Assembly (NCBI GenBank): GCA_964625575.1
Contig: CAZVBQ010000001.1
Span: 310,001 to 374,000, forward strand
Reading direction: 5' to 3'
DNA length: 64,000 nucleotides
Source of the DNA: UTCHB3 sp964625575
GTDB taxonomy: Bacteria; Bacteroidota; Ignavibacteria; Ignavibacteriales; Ignavibacteriaceae
Positions 1 through 9,746 of this stretch are shown here, in pieces (the stretch's first letter is position 1; every line of letters begins with the position of its first letter). Made by a program: the position numbers and the translations under genes. Below the pieces are notes generated by a model that saw only the letters and a program-made list of their open reading frames with translations, did not search any database and had not been told where the DNA came from.

Positions 1-450
1 ATAACAGATACAATGAACTCCGTGCTCTGTGAGACCACCACTTCCGAAAAGTTTGTGACTGCCTGGACCGGCATCATCGACTTGCGATCGATGAGGCTCC
101 ACTGCGTAAATGCCGGGCATAACGACCCCATACTGCTAAAAGCCTCCACCGGAGAGGTTATAAGACTGAAACAGGGTGGGATATTCCTCGGTGTTCTTCC
201 GGTTGCCTATAAGGAAGAATCAACCCTGCTGGAGCCCGGGGATGTTCTCGTTTTTTTCTCCGACGGAGTGATCGAAGCGATGGATAGCGATTTGAATATT
301 TACTCCGACAACCGGCTTGTTAAAATTGTCTCAGAATCCAAAGATCTCACAGCGACTGAAATGAAAGACCGCATTATCGGGGATGTGAAACTTCACGCGA
401 AAGGTACTAAACAGAGTGATGATATAACCCTCTGTGTTGTGAAGGCCTGA
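1..450 (+). CDS. SpoIIE/RsbU-type PP2C serine phosphatase, C-terminal part (cut by window edge)
   Basis: This is the C-terminal end of a PP2C-like phosphatase of the SpoIIE/RsbU family, which dephosphorylates anti-anti-sigma-factor-like proteins in partner-switching signalling. The visible part holds the family pattern: an AGHN motif (cAMP-free PP2C core strand), an FFSDGVIEA segment with the metal-binding Asp, and a terminal DDITL segment with the second metal-binding Asp pair. The frame stays open to base 1, so the real start and any sensor domain lie outside the window; the first ATG at 13 is internal. It ends 53 bases before the antiporter-like gene on the same strand. The family call is firm, but which pathway it serves cannot be told from here. 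Confidence 0.85.
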   Translation: MTDTMNSVLCETTTSEKFVTAWTGIIDLRSMRLHCVNAGHNDPILLKASTGEVIRLKQGGIFLGVLPVAYKEESTLLEPGDVLVFFSDGVIEAMDSDLNIYSDNRLVKIVSESKDLTATEMKDRIIGDVKLHAKGTKQSDDITLCVVKA

Positions 451-503
451 TAATTATAAACGTTTAATTTAGTATGTTTCAAGGTTTGAATTAAACTTTT
501 CTG

Positions 504-1736
504 ATGGAAACTATCTCATTCTTTCTCCTTATCCTCCTGTCCGGCTACCTTGGTACGGGTTTCTTTGTAAGGAAAATTTCTGACCGGAATTATATTCCCA
601 CCGGCATCGAGTACCTCCTCCTTGGAGTGCTTCTCAGTCCGGCGCTGTATGGTCTTCTTACCGGAATCACAACTTTTTTACCCCCTTTCCCTATAAATTC
701 TGATATTCTTACGAAGCTTGACCCCGTTATAAGCGGCGTTACAGGATTTCTCGGCCTCTACTGGGGAATGAGATTTAACATCGTCGACCTCCTCCGCTCC
801 AACCGGGAACACTTCAGAATTGCGATCTATGACCTCTTTCTTGGGCTTGTTATTTCGGGCAGCGCCGCTTTTATTCTCGCATATTATTTATTCAGGGATG
901 TGGCTCCGCTTGAACAGATCATCTTCGCCGCGTTCTTCACCGGCATTATGACCGGAATTTCATCTCCTCGAATAATAAATGTTCTACGATCAAAATATGA
1001 ACTCAAGGGGAAATTAACCTCTGCCATGGCTTCCGCCGCTGGTATTTCGGGCTCACTCGCGATACTTGTCTTCGGTATTGGTTTCCCGGTCTACCACATT
1101 CTGAACAGACCTGAATTAAGCCTGACCGCCACTGAATTTGTAACGCTGAGCATCGGTATTTCAGTAGCGCTTGGTATCCTTTTTATTATTTTCATCGGCA
1201 GGGAGAACGACGAACACAAGATCATTGCCGGTGTTCTTGGTATAACCCTCCTCGGAAGTGGAGTGGCATATTATTTGGGACTCTCTCCGCTTTTCCTCTG
1301 CTTTATACTCGGAATATTTCTGGGCAATATCTCTGGTATGAGATCAGGAATAGTGGCCGCCCTGCATGGTATGATACCCCCTCTCTCCGCGGTTACAGTG
1401 ATATTCGCGGGCATCATCTGGGTGCTCCCATCCGACTGGCTGGTCTGGGTTGCCGCCTTGGCGTTCCCGGCAATAAAACTCTTTTCCAAATTTGTTACTC
1501 ACAAGATCAGTTTCGCGGCCGCATTCGACAAGGAATGTGTGCACCCGGGGCAGTCCGGTGTTTTCCTTCTTAACGATATACTCGTCTTTTCGATGCTGAT
1601 AAATTATGCCACTGTATTCAACAATCTTCTCCTCCCCTTCGTTATGAATACTGTATTTGTGGTGGTTATAGTTTTCTCATTCTCTTCATCCCGGTTCACC
1701 CGGAAATTCTTAATTGAGTCGGGAGAGATAGAATGA
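504..1736 (+). CDS. CPA2-like cation/proton antiporter-type membrane protein (410 aa)
   Basis: This is a very hydrophobic protein with roughly eleven or twelve predicted membrane segments and almost no soluble domain. Its overall pattern is like the membrane part of CPA2 sodium(potassium)/proton exchangers: an early glycine-rich helix, then L-P-x-x-x-G-x-x-G-x-L-G-L-Y-W-G near residues 72-90, where family members have the L-F-x-x-G-L-E type helix. No regulatory RCK/TrkA_N domain is attached. The stop overlaps the next start (ATGA at 1733-1736), so the two antiporter-like proteins are translationally coupled and may work as partners. I cannot identify a clear Asp-Asp or Asn-Asp ion site, so exchange activity is inferred. 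Confidence 0.65.
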   Translation: METISFFLLILLSGYLGTGFFVRKISDRNYIPTGIEYLLLGVLLSPALYGLLTGITTFLPPFPINSDILTKLDPVISGVTGFLGLYWGMRFNIVDLLRSNREHFRIAIYDLFLGLVISGSAAFILAYYLFRDVAPLEQIIFAAFFTGIMTGISSPRIINVLRSKYELKGKLTSAMASAAGISGSLAILVFGIGFPVYHILNRPELSLTATEFVTLSIGISVALGILFIIFIGRENDEHKIIAGVLGITLLGSGVAYYLGLSPLFLCFILGIFLGNISGMRSGIVAALHGMIPPLSAVTVIFAGIIWVLPSDWLVWVAALAFPAIKLFSKFVTHKISFAAAFDKECVHPGQSGVFLLNDILVFSMLINYATVFNNLLLPFVMNTVFVVVIVFSFSSSRFTRKFLIESGEIE

Positions 1737-4700
1737 TAGCAGTGGCAAGGAAACTGTTTGTTATAGCCCTTTTGCTCGGTCTTATGTTGCTCGCCACCCA
1801 TGTTGGCACGCCGGGAAATCTTGCTTACCCCAAGACTCTCGCTATTCTCGGGTTCATGATCCTCGCTTCGTTTACCCTCGGTGAACTCTTTACGCTGGTC
1901 CGGCTTCCAAAAGTTCTTGGATACCTTGCCGGAGGCGCAATTTTCGGATTGCCCACGGCGCTGCTTTTCGAGCCGCTTAATCTGAATCTCATTAATGAGA
2001 GGGTAATTGCCAATCTCGAGCCTGTTAACAATATCGCTCTCGCGGTCATCGCCCTGGCGGCAGGATTACACCTTAAATATGACCATATCAAAGCACTTCT
2101 GAAACCCGCGCTTCTGATACTGATCACCAAGTTTTTTACGGTTTTCATTCTCGTCACTTCAAGTGTATTTCTTCTGTTTCCCTTACTCATGGGGACACAG
2201 CCTTCTTATGAAATGCTGATCGCCGCGGGACTATTGGTTTCGGTTATTTCAATGGGCACTTCAATTGAGTTGACCATGGCAGTTGCCGACGAGTTGAACG
2301 TGGATAATCCACTCGTGGATCTCACCCTCGGCACAGCGGTTCTGAAAGACATTTTCAATATCCTCCTGCTCGCTTTCGCGGTTTATTTTATCAATACCGG
2401 ATTGCTCCCCTCCGGTAACAATGCCGGGTCAGGAAATCTGAAAGTTCTTCTTTCCGAATTGGCACTGACAATGCTCGCGGGCGGAGTACTTGGCGCGATA
2501 GTAGTGTTTTACCTGAAGTATGTAAAGCGTGAGATCACCTTTTTCATTGTCTGCCTGATAGTATTCGGAAGCTACGCCTCCATCCTTCTTCATTTTGAGA
2601 CGTTGCTTCTCTTTGTTGTTGCAGGCTCGGTGGCTGTTAATTTCACGGACACTTCAGAGCTTGACAAACCGGTTTCCAACCTATCGCTCCCTGTCTATAT
2701 CATTTTCTTCGCGCTCGCGGGAGCGTCACTGCAGATCGATACCATTTCACAGGCCCTGCCTCTTGCAGCGGTATTGTTCGTTATCAGAATTATCGCGGTG
2801 ATCATCCCTGTAAGGTTAACATGGAGAATTCTTTCACTCGATAATTCGATAGTGAAATACGGCTGGTCGGGTTTTATTTCAACCGGGATTCTGACCCTCG
2901 GCTTTTTGCAGATCATTGCCGGGCAGGTTCCGGTGGTTTCGGAAGTGATTGCGCCTGTGATTTATGACATGATGCTTCTGAACTTGATACTTGGACCGGT
3001 TATCTTCAGACTTGCTCTGATATTCCAGAAAAAGGGGCAGGAAGCATCCTCCCTTACAAATCCCGTCGACGAACCGGTGATCGTGGTTCCTGAGGATACC
3101 CCGGTAAAAGCGGAAAAAGAGTACCGGATCGTCTTTTCAGAGCCGCAATTCGAGGATAAACAGCTAAATAAAATTCTCTTCGATCTCTACTTCCGGATCA
3201 TCGGATTGCTAAGCAATTTCAGGGATTCCTTTATCGCGAAAAGAAATCTTGAGTCGCAAGAACTCCTTGAAGAAACCGTGGCACTTTACAGAAACATGTT
3301 CCTCTCAATTGAGAGCATCATAATGTCAGGTAAAGACCCTCGCGCGGTTAAAGCCACACTTCAAAACCTCCGGATCAACCAGACCGAGGCGATGCTCCAC
3401 CACCTCGAAGAGAGAAAACTTACCGAAAGAAAATTCGCTGATTACGATTCCCTCGCCCGAAATCTGTTGAGTGAACTTTCCACATTGAGTGAAGATATCC
3501 CTGATACACACCAGCTCGGCGTTATTACCGGGATCGCGAAACTTAAAGGGAAGCCCATCGATTTTAAGTTCTATCTCCTCTATCTGAAGGCTCAATGCCT
3601 TTACTCTAAACTTGTCAGGAGAAAAAGCAGCGTTTCGGTCGAGGTCGACCTGCGAAGTATGGCACGGTATTACCTGAACGCGGCCTCAACCGGCGAGATA
3701 CTTGAGACAGTCAACCTCGTAGGCGCCGACAGACTGAATCTCTATCGTAAATTAAAAGCCATTCACAAGAACTTTATCTCATACCTCGATGAGATGATCA
3801 CCATCGTTGGACAGGAAAAAAGCAGTCTCGGGTTTGTAACTGTGTTTTTTATGCGGTATGAAGAACTGAAAGAGATGTTCTTCAATGAGTTGGATGTCTA
3901 TATCAACGAGCAGACCGCCAATGTGGAACAGATTGAAAAAAGACTAACCTACGCGTTCGCATCACCTTATAACTCGTTCCTGAAACACCTTGGTGAGGTT
4001 ATCAGAGTTGAGCGGCGGAGTAACGATCTAGATCTGTTCAATGCCCTTGAGACTGCGCAGAAACAGAAAGAGACCTTGATCGACTCCCTCAGACACTGGG
4101 TGATTTACTATCATGGTATCATCGGTCTAATTCAAAAAGAGCTTTACATATACCGCTTCGAGATACAGCTGAACAACTTCCTCGACAGGGCACTTCTTAA
4201 TCTGGCTGATGAGATCAGTGACAGGATCAGAACGGGCTGCCCGAAGATCGCTGATCAGTTGCGGCATTTCACCACCGACCTCACCGAACGGATACCCGCT
4301 GGGTATGACGGACTGAAATCTTATTCCGATAATTTCAGAATATCACAGAGCATACCTGATCTGACACTCGTGGTCAGGGAGCTTGAAAGAGCTTCAAGAA
4401 GCAGAAAGCTCCGTACATTCCTCGATACCGTTATCAATGGTATCAAATCCCTTTCAGCGGCACTTCCCGATGAAGCGGAACTTCTTGATGAATCGGATCT
4501 TAACCTGCCTGAACGAACACCTCAGTTCATTCAGATCAAGAACTACAAGGTCAGCAAGATCACGCAGAATTTCCTCCTTTCAAAGTTCCCGCGCGAGATC
4601 GGCGATGTGAATGAATTTCTCGTAAATTACGTGGAAACCTCGCTTAAAGAGTTCAGAAATCTTGAGTCAAGCGTGATTTATTATATAGATTCGATTGTAA

Positions 4701-6244
4701 AAAGGCTTGAGGAGGATCCCGGTGATCTTGACGGCGCGAAGGATATTATATCCGCGCTTAATGAGAATTTTATAACCAGATTGCGCGAGATCGAGAACAA
4801 TAACGACAAACTTGAGCTCTCGATCAACAGCCAGGTGGCGGTTAAAACTGCAACTGCGATAAAGGAAGTGAAGACTTTGATCTCACTTTCGCACAAAGAG
4901 GAACCGGGCAAAACTGAAGTTTCACGTAAGCTTTCAGGATATTTCTCATCCTCATCGAAGTTCATGAGGGTAAATATTCACTATTTCTTCCATAAAACAG
5001 CCCAATTTGGCAGGTTTTTAATGAAGAAATTGCTCATCCCCCTCTCAAGCAGGCTTCTCGAGCGACTTAAAATATTTTCAGGTAAATTACCCGAGTCATA
5101 CAAGGAAGACCTGTTCAGAACCAAGGAAATTCTCGACAGACTTCCTTTTATCTACCGGCGGTTATTCGACGGCACTTCACTTGAATCGTCCGAATTCTTC
5201 AAAGGCGAGCAAGACCTCCGCAAGTTGGTTACAGAGGCTCAACAGCGGTTCCGCGCTCACCTTCCGGCTTCAATTCTGATAACAGGCGCGCCGGGCTCAG
5301 GAAAAACCTCGTATATCTATTTTATCAAAAAGGAACTCTTCCGCCCTGGTGATTTTATTGAATTTGATTTCCTCGAAAGGATATCCACCGTGGATGAACT
5401 CCGGCAGGTGCTCTCACAGGCAATGGGTTACAATGAGCTAAAAACGATCGATTCAATTATCCTGGATCTGAACGAAAGGTTCAGAAACAAGTTTGTTCTG
5501 CTGATAAACCTCCACAAGCTGTTCCTCCGGACTGTTGACGGATTTGGCGCGCTGAGCGCCATGCTCCACATCATCTCGATGACAAACACGAATGTCATTT
5601 GGATAGCCTCGGTGCAAAGCATAGCCTGGCAGTTCATCAGAACCAATTTCAGGGCTGATACCCTCTTCAACTTTAAACTATCACTTGAAGACTTGAACCG
5701 TTCTAAAATGAAGGATATCATCCTTAAGCGACAGGAAACCGCCGGATTTAATTTTAAATTCTCAAAGGATGACCTTTACCTCCTTCGGAAAAAATTCCTC
5801 GGCTCCTTCCAAATGGAGGATGAACAGTTTTACCTTAGTAGAATTTACTTCGAAAGGCTCACCACTTATGCCGGGGGAAATATCGTGGCGGGTATGAACT
5901 ACTGGCTGAACTCGATCCTTAAGATTGAGGAGAACACGCTGACAATTCAAACTTATCAGCCGTTCCCCTACATCGATCTCTCTTTCCTCGACCTGAAGTC
6001 AATCACGGCACTTCACGCGGTGATACTTCATGGTGGACTGAAGAGAAGCCAGCTTGCAGCCTGCCTGAACACTTCTGAAAAAGAGGCCGGAGAACTGCTG
6101 AACAAACTTTTCTCAATGAATCTTTTACGGATTGGTGAGTTGACAAAAAGTCACGACTACTATTACACGAACAAATTCAAGTTCAAATCGATCGAACGTG
6201 AATTGATCAGAAGAAATATGTTGCCATGCGAACCGGAAAAATAG
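1733..6244 (+). CDS. Giant CPA2 antiporter fused to a P-loop ATPase with a winged-helix tail (1503 aa)
   Basis: Residues 1 to about 430 form a cation/proton exchanger membrane domain (L-P-K-V-L-G-Y-L-A-G-G helix near residue 60, A-L-A-A-G-L-H-L helix near 110). A long cytoplasmic region of about 700 residues follows; it is largely helical, charged and without a family I recognise. The last 330 residues hold a P-loop ATPase: Walker A GAPGSGKT near 1183-1190, a Walker-B-like strand VLLINLHKLF near 1255 with Asn where Asp is expected, then a winged-helix-like segment from about 1415 to 1480. CPA2 antiporters normally carry RCK or USP domains, not ATPases of this kind. The start overlaps the previous stop and the end overlaps the MscS gene by 19 bases. 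Its role is inferred to be ATP- or nucleotide-state-controlled ion exchange. Confidence 0.75.
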   Translation: MIAVARKLFVIALLLGLMLLATHVGTPGNLAYPKTLAILGFMILASFTLGELFTLVRLPKVLGYLAGGAIFGLPTALLFEPLNLNLINERVIANLEPVNNIALAVIALAAGLHLKYDHIKALLKPALLILITKFFTVFILVTSSVFLLFPLLMGTQPSYEMLIAAGLLVSVISMGTSIELTMAVADELNVDNPLVDLTLGTAVLKDIFNILLLAFAVYFINTGLLPSGNNAGSGNLKVLLSELALTMLAGGVLGAIVVFYLKYVKREITFFIVCLIVFGSYASILLHFETLLLFVVAGSVAVNFTDTSELDKPVSNLSLPVYIIFFALAGASLQIDTISQALPLAAVLFVIRIIAVIIPVRLTWRILSLDNSIVKYGWSGFISTGILTLGFLQIIAGQVPVVSEVIAPVIYDMMLLNLILGPVIFRLALIFQKKGQEASSLTNPVDEPVIVVPEDTPVKAEKEYRIVFSEPQFEDKQLNKILFDLYFRIIGLLSNFRDSFIAKRNLESQELLEETVALYRNMFLSIESIIMSGKDPRAVKATLQNLRINQTEAMLHHLEERKLTERKFADYDSLARNLLSELSTLSEDIPDTHQLGVITGIAKLKGKPIDFKFYLLYLKAQCLYSKLVRRKSSVSVEVDLRSMARYYLNAASTGEILETVNLVGADRLNLYRKLKAIHKNFISYLDEMITIVGQEKSSLGFVTVFFMRYEELKEMFFNELDVYINEQTANVEQIEKRLTYAFASPYNSFLKHLGEVIRVERRSNDLDLFNALETAQKQKETLIDSLRHWVIYYHGIIGLIQKELYIYRFEIQLNNFLDRALLNLADEISDRIRTGCPKIADQLRHFTTDLTERIPAGYDGLKSYSDNFRISQSIPDLTLVVRELERASRSRKLRTFLDTVINGIKSLSAALPDEAELLDESDLNLPERTPQFIQIKNYKVSKITQNFLLSKFPREIGDVNEFLVNYVETSLKEFRNLESSVIYYIDSIVKRLEEDPGDLDGAKDIISALNENFITRLREIENNNDKLELSINSQVAVKTATAIKEVKTLISLSHKEEPGKTEVSRKLSGYFSSSSKFMRVNIHYFFHKTAQFGRFLMKKLLIPLSSRLLERLKIFSGKLPESYKEDLFRTKEILDRLPFIYRRLFDGTSLESSEFFKGEQDLRKLVTEAQQRFRAHLPASILITGAPGSGKTSYIYFIKKELFRPGDFIEFDFLERISTVDELRQVLSQAMGYNELKTIDSIILDLNERFRNKFVLLINLHKLFLRTVDGFGALSAMLHIISMTNTNVIWIASVQSIAWQFIRTNFRADTLFNFKLSLEDLNRSKMKDIILKRQETAGFNFKFSKDDLYLLRKKFLGSFQMEDEQFYLSRIYFERLTTYAGGNIVAGMNYWLNSILKIEENTLTIQTYQPFPYIDLSFLDLKSITALHAVILHGGLKRSQLAACLNTSEKEAGELLNKLFSMNLLRIGELTKSHDYYYTNKFKFKSIERELIRRNMLPCEPEK

Positions 6245-7275
6245 TTTTATTCTCAATTGTGTGGGTATTGCTTCATTTGCCGGTCTTTTCACAGCAGACC
6301 ACCAACGTTGATTCCGTCGTGAAACGTGATACCCTCCGGCATATTGATACTCTTATCCGGATAGACACGGTCGTCCGTATCGATACTGTGAAGGTGCCGG
6401 CAACGGTTGATTCACACGCTACAAAGCAGGAACCGGCGTTTATTCTGATTGACTCGACATCAAACGGCATCACCTCATTCAACGATGTTTTGAATTCGTT
6501 GAACCCTTTCAGGCAAATCGGCTTTCCAAAGATCGCGCTCATTGTATTCATAGTGCTTATGGCATCCGCTCTTTCGGCCACGCTCTCTTCGATCAGAAGG
6601 CACAACGGGACTCGGAAAGAGTTCAATCAGGGCTGGAAGCGGTTGCTCCCTCTGATCAACTGGGTCATCTGGTTTCTGGCGATTTTCCTGATACTGAGGC
6701 TCGTTTTCGTGCAGACGCAAGTTTTGATGATCTTTATTCTGATACTTCTATCAGTGATCACCGGGGTTGCTTCCCTCTCACTCATCAGAAATATTCTCGG
6801 CAGGCTTTTCATCCTCTCCGGTAACATGTTCAGCATCGATGATTATATCAAAACCTCGATCGCTAAAGGATTTGTGAAAGAGATAGGTTGGAAAAACATC
6901 ACTATTTTCAATGATGAGGGTTCTGCCATTTTCATTCCCAATTCATATTTTATCGAAAATTCGTTCGAAAACGTGAGCAGGGGTAAAAAGGAGGAATTGG
7001 TGTCACTCGATTTCGACTTCCCCTCCACCTACGATCACCCTGCGATCATCAGAATACTTAAAGACGCTGCTGTTTCAAACCCCTTCCTTTATGTGAACAG
7101 TGAACCGGAAGTGTTTATCAAAAATGTTGATTTTCTTAACAGTAAATTCACCGTAAGAGTAAACATGTTTCTTTATGACTCGGCTTATATTGATGAGCTT
7201 TATGACTCGATGAACCAGTCGGTGCTGAAAAAATTAAGACCTTACAGAAGTGAGATGGATATAAATGGTGCTTGA
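6226..7275 (+). CDS. MscS-family mechanosensitive channel with N-terminal exported linker
   Basis: This 349-residue protein has a signal-like N-terminus (about residues 1-23, ending near VFSQQ). A periplasmic linker follows with four imperfect IDT(L/V)xR-type repeats at about residues 37-56. There are then three hydrophobic segments and an MscS beta domain: G-x-V-K-E-I-G, then I-F-N-D-E-G and the IPNS motif near residues 225-245, which is the conserved IPN turn of MscS. MscS channels open on membrane tension and release solutes during osmotic downshift. The start lies inside the 3' end of the antiporter-ATPase gene and the stop overlaps the TrkH start, so it is part of one transcription unit for ion balance. 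Confidence 0.85.
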   Translation: MRTGKIVLFSIVWVLLHLPVFSQQTTNVDSVVKRDTLRHIDTLIRIDTVVRIDTVKVPATVDSHATKQEPAFILIDSTSNGITSFNDVLNSLNPFRQIGFPKIALIVFIVLMASALSATLSSIRRHNGTRKEFNQGWKRLLPLINWVIWFLAIFLILRLVFVQTQVLMIFILILLSVITGVASLSLIRNILGRLFILSGNMFSIDDYIKTSIAKGFVKEIGWKNITIFNDEGSAIFIPNSYFIENSFENVSRGKKEELVSLDFDFPSTYDHPAIIRILKDAAVSNPFLYVNSEPEVFIKNVDFLNSKFTVRVNMFLYDSAYIDELYDSMNQSVLKKLRPYRSEMDINGA

Positions 7276-9043
7276 GAAGAAAACCGGGAGGGACCGCCTC
7301 CTAAGGTGGCTGCGTATTTTTCTTGTTTTTTCCGCCGCGATTGGTTTTATTACCATCATTCTGGAGCATGGATTCCAACTCAACTTTGTTGAGGAAGGGA
7401 TCATTAATATCCTTTCGATCGGGGTGGTGGCAATATTTGTTTTCTACCAACTTGTGAATTTCAGTTTTGCCGAGAACAAGTGGGCATTTTTAAGGGCTCA
7501 CGCTTTCGAGTTCATTGTTATCCTGTTTCTGTTAGTGGAAACTTTGCTTACGCTTTTTAGCGTGAGTCTGATCCAGAATCTGGGTTCATCACTCAATATC
7601 AAGAACATTACGTTCCTCTACGTGGTGCTCGCGCAGATATACATTGTGATTGGGATCGTGCTTGGTGCCGTAAGATACAACCAGAAGGTTTTGGAATCGA
7701 AGATTCACCCTGCCCGCCTTTTCATGCTAAGTTTCGCCGTGACAATTCTTACAGGCGCGTTCCTTCTTATGCTTCCGGCGGCTTCCTTCATCCCCGGTGG
7801 GGTCAGGTTTGTTGATGCCCTCTTCACCTCAACCAGCGCGGTTTGCGTGACGGGCCTCGTGGTGCTCGATACTGCTAAAGATTTTACAAGGTTTGGGCAA
7901 GTGGTTATCATGTCACTGTTCCAGATCGGCGGACTCGGCTTAATGACATTCACCACTTTCTTCGCTCTCTTCCTCTCCGGAGGTCTTGGCCTGAAAGAAA
8001 AGTTTATCCTGCGTGAAATGATGCACGAAGATAACGTGGGTGCCATCGGTAAAGTCCTCTCAAGCCTCGTCATTCTTACATTCACGCTCGAGACCATCGG
8101 TGCCGGTTTTATTTTTTACTCGATCAAGGATTATTATCCCAACGAGACCGGCGAGGCCCTGTTTTCAAGTTTCTTTCACGCTATTTCAGGATTCTGCAAC
8201 GCGGGATTTTCAATCTATCCTTCGAATCTTGCGAATCCGATAGCGCAACACAATTATTTATTCGTCACAACCGTAAGCCTTCTGATCATTCTCGGAGGTA
8301 TAGGGTTTACAACGCTTCTGGGCGTTCCAACCTATCTACGGGTGAATCGTGATCCCCTTTTCGCCCGGTTGAACATGCCGCTTCAGGTGAAAATTGTGCT
8401 GGTCACCACCTTCATCATGATCGTTGGAGGAACCCTTGGTACTTACATTCTCGAACTCAACGCCTCACTTAAAGGGATGGAAACCGGTCCGGCACTTTTT
8501 CACGCCTATTTCCAGGCAGTATCCGCCAGAACGGCAGGTTTCAACTCTGTTGATATTTCAGCATTCACTGACCCTACAACCTTCTTCTATTGCTTTCTAA
8601 TGTTCGTGGGAGCATCTCCCGGTGGAACCGGCGGTGGTATAAAAACCACAACTTTTACCATTGTATTTCTCTCCGTGTTGATGTACAGAAACAGCACGCG
8701 CGACCTCAGGTTGCAGCGAAGAACCATCCCCACGGATATTATCAATCTCGCTTTCATGATATTCTGGCTTTCTGTGCTCTACATTTTGCTCGGCGTATTT
8801 CTGATGAGCATCTCGGAACAGGGAGTTAAATTTGTCGATTTAATGTTCGAAGCATTCAGTGCTGCGGGCACCGTTGGACTCTCTAAAAACCTTTCACCAA
8901 ATCTTACAGATTTTGGAAAAGTGGTTGATATACTCTTGATGTACATCGGCAGGATCGGCCCGATGACCATCATCTTTAGTTTTATCCGGGAGCGCGACAG
9001 CAGTCGCTACTCCTATCCAAATGACAATATCGCAATGTTATAA
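7265..9043 (+). CDS. TrkH/KtrB potassium transporter membrane subunit
   Basis: This is the potassium-translocating subunit of a Trk/Ktr system (592 aa). The four pore-loop repeats are visible with their filter glycines: SAVCVTGL near residue 195, GFCNAGFS near 308, ARTAGFNS near 420 and AAGTVGLS near 535. About 130 extra residues with several membrane segments precede the first repeat, making it longer than a typical KtrB (about 450 aa). ATG at 7265 overlaps the MscS stop by 11 bases. The partner RCK protein follows 13 bases downstream. Because that partner is the short single-unit kind, the pair resembles KtrAB more than TrkAH. Confidence 0.92.
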   Translation: MVLEKKTGRDRLLRWLRIFLVFSAAIGFITIILEHGFQLNFVEEGIINILSIGVVAIFVFYQLVNFSFAENKWAFLRAHAFEFIVILFLLVETLLTLFSVSLIQNLGSSLNIKNITFLYVVLAQIYIVIGIVLGAVRYNQKVLESKIHPARLFMLSFAVTILTGAFLLMLPAASFIPGGVRFVDALFTSTSAVCVTGLVVLDTAKDFTRFGQVVIMSLFQIGGLGLMTFTTFFALFLSGGLGLKEKFILREMMHEDNVGAIGKVLSSLVILTFTLETIGAGFIFYSIKDYYPNETGEALFSSFFHAISGFCNAGFSIYPSNLANPIAQHNYLFVTTVSLLIILGGIGFTTLLGVPTYLRVNRDPLFARLNMPLQVKIVLVTTFIMIVGGTLGTYILELNASLKGMETGPALFHAYFQAVSARTAGFNSVDISAFTDPTTFFYCFLMFVGASPGGTGGGIKTTTFTIVFLSVLMYRNSTRDLRLQRRTIPTDIINLAFMIFWLSVLYILLGVFLMSISEQGVKFVDLMFEAFSAAGTVGLSKNLSPNLTDFGKVVDILLMYIGRIGPMTIIFSFIRERDSSRYSYPNDNIAML

Positions 9044-9056
9044 TTGAGGAAATGAA

Positions 9057-9746
9057 TTGAAAAAGAAAATTGTGATCATCGGACTTGGTGATCTTGGCTT
9101 CAGCATCGCTCAATCACTCGGAAAATCGGGCGCGGAAGTGATGGCTATTGATCTCAACGAGGAGGCCGTGAATGATATTAAAGACCACGTAACATCGGCT
9201 GTACGTGCCGATTCAACCGATGAGAAAGCATTGATCAGCCTCGGTATTGACGCTAGTGTAGACTCAGCGATCGTTGCCATTGGTCCTGACAAGTTCGAAA
9301 ACACCGTACTGACATCCGTTCTGCTGCTCCAGCTCCATGTTAAAAAGGTTGTTGCCAGAGCATCATCGGCACTTCAGGAAAAGATTCTTAAAACACTTGG
9401 TGTTCATCAGGTTCTGATCCCCGAACTGCAAATAGCCAAGCAGATCGTAAGTCTGATCACAAGTCAGGAAGTAATGGAAACAACCCCGCTCGGTGAAGAC
9501 TACAACATTGTTCACCTCCGGACGCCTTCGGCATTTATTGGCAAAAGCCTTCAGGAGCTTGATCTCAGGATACGCTACAACGTTAATCTGATAACCATCA
9601 AGCGGAATGTTACCACTATGGTGGGTGACACTAAAGAGACAAAACAGATCATCTACGGTGTTCCTACGGCTACCACGATACTGGAAGCCAATGATGTTCT
9701 TGTGGTTTTCGGTCGTGACAAAGATATCAGGAAGATAGTCGATTAA
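9057..9746 (+). CDS. TrkA/KtrA regulatory subunit of the potassium transporter
   Basis: This is a 229-residue RCK protein: an N-terminal Rossmann domain (GLGDLG nucleotide-binding loop at residues 9-14, acidic residue D32 at the end of strand 2) and a C-terminal RCK_C domain from about residue 150. It binds NAD(H) or ATP/ADP and gates the neighbouring TrkH/KtrB channel. The length matches KtrA (about 220 aa) rather than the duplicated TrkA (about 450 aa). The start is TTG at 9057, chosen because a TGAGGA ribosome site lies just upstream and the nearby ATG at 9052 runs into an immediate stop. Its stop overlaps the next ATG (TAATG). Confidence 0.92.
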   Translation: MKKKIVIIGLGDLGFSIAQSLGKSGAEVMAIDLNEEAVNDIKDHVTSAVRADSTDEKALISLGIDASVDSAIVAIGPDKFENTVLTSVLLLQLHVKKVVARASSALQEKILKTLGVHQVLIPELQIAKQIVSLITSQEVMETTPLGEDYNIVHLRTPSAFIGKSLQELDLRIRYNVNLITIKRNVTTMVGDTKETKQIIYGVPTATTILEANDVLVVFGRDKDIRKIVD

